A stretch of DNA of 64,000 nt from Dysgonamonadaceae bacterium (lineage in GTDB: Bacteria > Bacteroidota > Bacteroidia > Bacteroidales > Azobacteroidaceae), in contig JAISUK010000049.1 of assembly GCA_031272075.1 (NCBI GenBank), positions 1-64,000 on the forward strand, read 5' to 3'. This document shows, piece after piece, positions 60,267 to 64,000 of this stretch; the stretch's first letter is position 1, and each line of letters starts with the position of its first letter. The notes below the pieces were generated by a model. That model worked only from the letters and a program-made list of their open reading frames with translations. It did not search any database and was not told where the DNA came from. Made by a program: the position numbers and the translations under genes.

Positions 60267-62000
60267 ATGAATTATTTCAGAACAGTATTGTGCTTGACCA
60301 TTGTAATGAATTTTGCGTGTCTGAAAGCACAACTCAACGAGACACAGCATTTTGAAGTCAGCAAGAACTTGGATATTTTTAATTCCGTATTCAAAGAATT
60401 GAATCTGTTTTACGTCGATTCGATTGATGCGAAAACCGCCATACAGACCGGAATTGAGAGTATGCTTGAAACGCTGGATCCTTATACCGAATACATTTCG
60501 GAAGACCAGATGGCCGATTTTAAGTTCAAAATTACCGGTGAATATGCGGGGATCGGGGCTGTCATTACTTTTCGCGACGGGAAGATCCTGATTATGGATC
60601 CCTACGAGGGAATGCCCGCAGCACGAAGCGGGTTGCAGGCGGGAGACCAGATCCTGGAGATCGATGGTGAATCGCTTGCAGGAAAATCTTCGGCTGATGC
60701 CAGTGAGAAATTGAAAGGCCAACCGGGATCGAAAGTGAAAATCAAATACCTGCGGCAAGGCACAAAAAAGCCGGTGACCATCGAAATCGAACGCGAACGC
60801 ATTCACCTCTCCCCCATCACCTATTATGGGGTGCTGGACAGTACTATCGGCTATATTGCGCTCTCCAATTTCACCGATCAATGTTTTCAGGATTTCAGGG
60901 CTGCCTTCGTCGATTTGAAGAAAAATCACGGCATCACATCGTTGATCATTGATTTGCGCAACAATCCCGGAGGAATCATGGAAGAAGCTTTGCAGATTGT
61001 GAATATGTTTGTTCCCAAAGGGAAGGTGCTCCTTTCTACCAAAGGGAAAGTGAAACAGTGGGACAGGGTGTTTCGTGCGACACAAAATCCGGTGGATCTG
61101 GAAATTCCACTGGTGGTGATGGTAAACCGCGGATCGGCTTCCGCCTCCGAAATAGTGGCGGGAGCTTTGCAGGATTTGGACAGGGCGGTGATTGTAGGCC
61201 GTCGCTCATACGGGAAAGGGCTGGTTCAAACGCCGCGCGACTTGCCGTATAATGCCCAGTTGAAAATCACCACCTCCAAATATTATATCCCCAGCGGTCG
61301 TTGTGTGCAGGCGATCGATTATGCCCATCGCAATCCGGAAGGCTATGCCGAACGTATCCCTGATAGCCTGACAACGGTGTTTTATACCGAAAATCGGCGT
61401 CCTGTGCGGGATGGGGGAGGCGTCAATCCTGATTTCATTGTTGCGGAAGAACGCATTCCGACCATCTCTTTTTATATGGACAATGACGGAATCTTTTTTG
61501 ATTTTGTGGTGCAGTGGCGGATTCTGCATCCGGAGATAGCCACGCCGTTCGACTTTCAGCTCTCGGATGCCGATTACGAAGAATTTAAGCGATTCGTCAA
61601 GGAGAAGCATTTTGATTACGACCGCCAAAGCGGAAAAGCGCTGCAAGCCCTCAAGGAAATTATGGTATTTGAAGGATACATGAATACCGCTTCCGAAGAA
61701 TATGCTTTGCTGGAAAAGAAACTGCAACCGGATCTGGATCGGGATCTGGAATTATACAAGCCCCAATTGAAAAAAATATTGGCGAGCGAAATCATGAACC
61801 AATATTATTACTGGAAAGGAAAACTCATCCATTCGCTCTATAATGATGACAGCGATTTGAACAAAGCGATCGAAATCGTCAAAGACAAATCGCTGTATGA
61901 TTCAACGCTCAAACCGGCGATTACCGACCCTCAATCCTTCAATCCCTCAATCCTTCAATCCTTCAGCCAACTGTCGAACCACCTGAAAAATTCTCGTTGA
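60267..62000 (+). CDS. C-terminal processing peptidase (family S41) with PDZ domain
   Basis: Exported serine protease, 577 residues from the ATG at 60267 (signal peptide TVLCLTIVMNFACLKAQ); a TTG at 60258 would overlap the kinase stop. PDZ domain at about 85-180 (GEYAGIGAVITFRDGKILIM, SGLQAGDQILEIDGESLAGK), protease core with GYIALSNFTDQCFQDFRAAF, DLRNNPGGIMEEAL, catalytic Ser in NRGSASASEIVAGAL at about 287-300 and Lys in GRRSYGKGLVQTP. It removes C-terminal tails of periplasmic proteins. The last 25-30 residues are encoded by the octamer repeat (PQSFNPSILQSFSQ) and by the antisense of the S9 gene, so the C-terminus is probably an accidental extension. Its 3' end overlaps the S9 stop by 46 nt. 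Confidence 0.9.
   Translation: MNYFRTVLCLTIVMNFACLKAQLNETQHFEVSKNLDIFNSVFKELNLFYVDSIDAKTAIQTGIESMLETLDPYTEYISEDQMADFKFKITGEYAGIGAVITFRDGKILIMDPYEGMPAARSGLQAGDQILEIDGESLAGKSSADASEKLKGQPGSKVKIKYLRQGTKKPVTIEIERERIHLSPITYYGVLDSTIGYIALSNFTDQCFQDFRAAFVDLKKNHGITSLIIDLRNNPGGIMEEALQIVNMFVPKGKVLLSTKGKVKQWDRVFRATQNPVDLEIPLVVMVNRGSASASEIVAGALQDLDRAVIVGRRSYGKGLVQTPRDLPYNAQLKITTSKYYIPSGRCVQAIDYAHRNPEGYAERIPDSLTTVFYTENRRPVRDGGGVNPDFIVAEERIPTISFYMDNDGIFFDFVVQWRILHPEIATPFDFQLSDADYEEFKRFVKEKHFDYDRQSGKALQALKEIMVFEGYMNTASEEYALLEKKLQPDLDRDLELYKPQLKKILASEIMNQYYYWKGKLIHSLYNDDSDLNKAIEIVKDKSLYDSTLKPAITDPQSFNPSILQSFSQLSNHLKNSR
61931..61962 (+). repeat. Tandem octamer repeat (TCAATCCT, 4 copies)
   Basis: Units TCAATCCT, TCAATCCC, TCAATCCT, TCAATCCT, the same octamer family as at 7749-7781 in another register. 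It lies at the convergent ends of the S41 and S9 genes and contributes codons to the S41 frame. Confidence 0.88.
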
Positions 62001-64000
62001 AACAGTACGGCATTTTGCGGTTTCAGGATCCAGTGATTTTCGTCGGGATAGATGAGCATGCGCGAGGGGATGCCGCGCAGCTGAGCGGCATTGAACGCCA
62101 TCATGCCTTGTGAGGCAAGAATCCGGTAGTCGAGTTCGCCGCAACTGATGGCGATTGGCGTGTCCCATTGGTCAACAAACCGGTGGGGCGAATCGGCGAA
62201 ACTCTGCTGCGCCGTCTTGTTGGATTTGTCCCAGAAAGGGCCGCCTAAATCCCAGTCGGCAAACCACATCTCTTCCGTTTCGAGGTATTGCGCCTCCAGG
62301 TTGAAAATGCCGGCATGCGCCCAGAACGCTTTGAATCGCTTGTTGTGATGTCCCGCCAGCCAATAGACGGAGAAGCCGCCATAGCTTGCGCCCGTGCATC
62401 CCAGACGGTTTTCGTCGATATATGGCTCTTTCGCCAACGCGTCGATGGCAGAAAAGTAGTCTTTCATGTTCTGGCCGCCATAGTCGCCGCTGATCTGCTC
62501 GTTCCATGCAGCGCCAAAACCCGGCACACCGCGACGGTTAGGCGCCACGATGATGTAGTCGTGGGCAGCCATTATTTGCAGGTTCCAGCGGGTTGACCAG
62601 AACTGGCTGACGGTGTTCTGCGGACCGCCCTGGCAATAGAGTATCGCGGGGTATTTCTTCTGCGGGTCGAACTGAGGCGGATAAACGACCCAAGTCAGCA
62701 TTTCTTTGCCGTCGGTGGTTTTAATCCAGCGTTCTTCTACCTTTCCCATGGTGATTTGCGCCAGGATGTCGTCATTTTCATGTGAAATATTGGCAGCAAC
62801 ATAAGGGGTTGTCTGTTCGCTGTTTAGTGCAGTCAAGCAGTAGACTTCGTTCGGTCCGGACAAGGAATGACGCAGTGCAATCAAACAATCGTCGGCGAGC
62901 GCGACGGAGGCATAATCGTAGTCGCCGTCAGTGATCGGAGTAAACACGCGGGTGTTGTTTTTCGTGTCCTCAATTTTGACGTTGGTGGAATAAATATGCG
63001 TTGTGCCTTTGACGCACGACAGGAAGAAAATGCTTTCCGAATCGACCGCCCAGCAAAAATCATGGACGTCATAATCGAAAGTTTTCGTGATGTATGCTTT
63101 CTCTCCTGTATCAAGGTTCGTGACAAACAGCCGGTTTTTATCCGATTCATAGCCGTCGCGTTCCATGCTGAGCCAGGCGATCTGTTTCCCGTCGGGCGAA
63201 AAAGCGGGGTTGGTGTCGTAGCCGCCGTTGCCTTCAGTCAGGTTGGTGGTGGTTTTCGTTTCGACGTTGTATAAGAAAATATCCGAATTGGTAGATTGAG
63301 AATAAGCTTTTCCGGTTTTCTTGCGGCAAGTGTAGGCAATGGTCTTACTGTCGGGCGACCAATCGAGTTGCTCAATACCGCCCATCGGTCTTAAAGGTGA
63401 TTCGTAGGGTTCCCGATCCAGCAGGTCGGTGATATTGGAAAGGGCATTGTCTTTGTAGTCTGCGACGAAAGGATGCGGTATTGATTCTACCCATTCATCC
63501 CAATGCTTGTACATCAGGTCGTCGATGATCCTGCCTTTGGCCTTCTCCAAGTCGGGATAGCGATCGACGGTGCGTTCTCCTGATTTTACGGTGCTGATAA
63601 AAAGGATTTTCGACCCGTCGGGAGCATATTTAAACGCTTCGATGCCGTTTTCTATCCGGCTGATTTGTTTACGGTTGGAACCGTCGGGATTCATTTCCCA
63701 GAGTTGATTGTCGTAGAGGAATGCAATCTTGCCGCCGTTTTTCACCCATTGCGCCTCCGATTCACTCTTGGGCGTTGAAGTAATCTTTTTTTTGTCAGTT
63801 CCGTCGCGATTGACGATGAAAAGTTCCCTGTTTCGTTTGTTGGACGCGATGTCGGTATAGGTGACGCCGTAGAGAATTTGTTGGTTATCGGGCGAGACGG
63901 CAACGCCGGCAACCTGTCCCAGTGTTTGAAGGATTTCGGCATTCAGTCGTCCGTCCTCAATTCTGACTGGTTTTTTGTTGATGATTGTTTCGCTTTGCGA
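61955..64000 (-). CDS. Prolyl oligopeptidase-family serine peptidase (S9), 5' end outside window
   Basis: The minus-strand frame is open to base 64000, so the gene starts beyond the window; the internal GTG at 63745 is not the start. About 681 residues are visible. Residues up to about 430 form WD40-like/DPP-type beta-propeller blades (SPDNQQILYGVTYTDIASNK, NPAFSPDGKQIAWLSMERDG, DWSPDSKTIAYTCRKKTGKA). The alpha/beta hydrolase domain has the nucleophile in GCTGASYGGFSVYWLAGH, Asp in SCGELDYRI and His in PDENHWILKP. Such enzymes cleave oligopeptides, often after Pro or acidic residues, in the periplasm. Convergent with S41 protease; both sit by a PfkB kinase, not in an obvious peptide-uptake locus. 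Confidence 0.9.
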   Translation of the reverse strand, partial: SQSETIINKKPVRIEDGRLNAEILQTLGQVAGVAVSPDNQQILYGVTYTDIASNKRNRELFIVNRDGTDKKKITSTPKSESEAQWVKNGGKIAFLYDNQLWEMNPDGSNRKQISRIENGIEAFKYAPDGSKILFISTVKSGERTVDRYPDLEKAKGRIIDDLMYKHWDEWVESIPHPFVADYKDNALSNITDLLDREPYESPLRPMGGIEQLDWSPDSKTIAYTCRKKTGKAYSQSTNSDIFLYNVETKTTTNLTEGNGGYDTNPAFSPDGKQIAWLSMERDGYESDKNRLFVTNLDTGEKAYITKTFDYDVHDFCWAVDSESIFFLSCVKGTTHIYSTNVKIEDTKNNTRVFTPITDGDYDYASVALADDCLIALRHSLSGPNEVYCLTALNSEQTTPYVAANISHENDDILAQITMGKVEERWIKTTDGKEMLTWVVYPPQFDPQKKYPAILYCQGGPQNTVSQFWSTRWNLQIMAAHDYIIVAPNRRGVPGFGAAWNEQISGDYGGQNMKDYFSAIDALAKEPYIDENRLGCTGASYGGFSVYWLAGHHNKRFKAFWAHAGIFNLEAQYLETEEMWFADWDLGGPFWDKSNKTAQQSFADSPHRFVDQWDTPIAISCGELDYRILASQGMMAFNAAQLRGIPSRMLIYPDENHWILKPQNAVLFQREFFRWFDSWLKD

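Noticed and set aside
63742-63942. Separate small gene upstream of the S9 peptidase
   Set aside because: The S9 frame itself is open through this region to the window edge; the small frame is a shadow.

Overview
The window reads as a chromosomal segment of a Bacteroidetes bacterium, most likely of the order Bacteroidales. The reasons are three SusC/SusD-type outer-membrane uptake loci with FecR anti-sigma factors (two with ECF sigma genes), Gld-family proteins (GldH, a GldF/GldG-like fusion, an ABC ATPase), C-termini resembling type IX secretion sorting domains, serine-type sulfatases, and many -7 boxes of the form TAnnTTTG. No rRNA, CRISPR array, prophage or insertion sequence was seen. The genus cannot be named from sequence alone.

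Layout. 1-1501: the end of a dinD-like gene and a small porin whose last strand is cut off by an in-frame TAA. 1755-8942: uptake locus 1 (FecR, SusC, SusD, TlpA-like thioredoxin lipoprotein) without a sigma gene. 8952-25790: a carbohydrate-degradation island: GH78 rhamnosidase, SGNH esterase, DUF4153 membrane protein and glutamine amidotransferase on the minus strand; GH127 beta-L-arabinofuranosidase on plus; sulfatase and a TIM-barrel glycosidase-like lipoprotein on minus; GH20 hexosaminidase and a large beta-helix-like secreted protein on plus. 25814-34992: tRNA-Lys and housekeeping genes (dacB, gldH, ricT, holB, metF, ilvE), then an Fe-S aldo/keto reductase with two poorly known neighbours. 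35011-44291: uptake locus 2 (sigma, FecR, SusC, SusD, thioredoxin, TlpA). 44307-50284: CotH-kinase protein, CYTH protein, Gld-type ABC transporter. 50325-58771: uptake locus 3 on minus (sigma, small secreted protein, FecR, SusC, SusD, metallohydrolase-like lipoprotein). 59097-64000: tRNA-Asn, PfkB kinase, S41 protease and the 3' part of an S9 peptidase.

The genes fit a polymer-scavenging lifestyle. Secreted glycosidases, an esterase and a sulfatase trim pectin- or glycoprotein-like material. SusC/SusD pairs import products, with ECF sigma/FecR pairs sensing the loaded transporter. Loci 1 and 2 both end in thioredoxin-fold proteins, which hints that their cargo or their transporter needs thiol-disulfide handling.

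The most notable unexplained signal is a 61-nt imperfect hairpin present five times (12806-12866, 18683-18743, 20283-20343, 46401-46461, 58875-58935). All five point the same way relative to the gene that follows, all have exactly the same length, and pairing at one stem position is kept by compensatory change. In four copies an A/T-rich tail of 22-23 nt follows and ends in a conserved ATG. It looks like an undescribed leader RNA element or a mobile hairpin cassette. Tandem 7- and 8-bp repeats placed directly after or at stop codons form a second repeat class.
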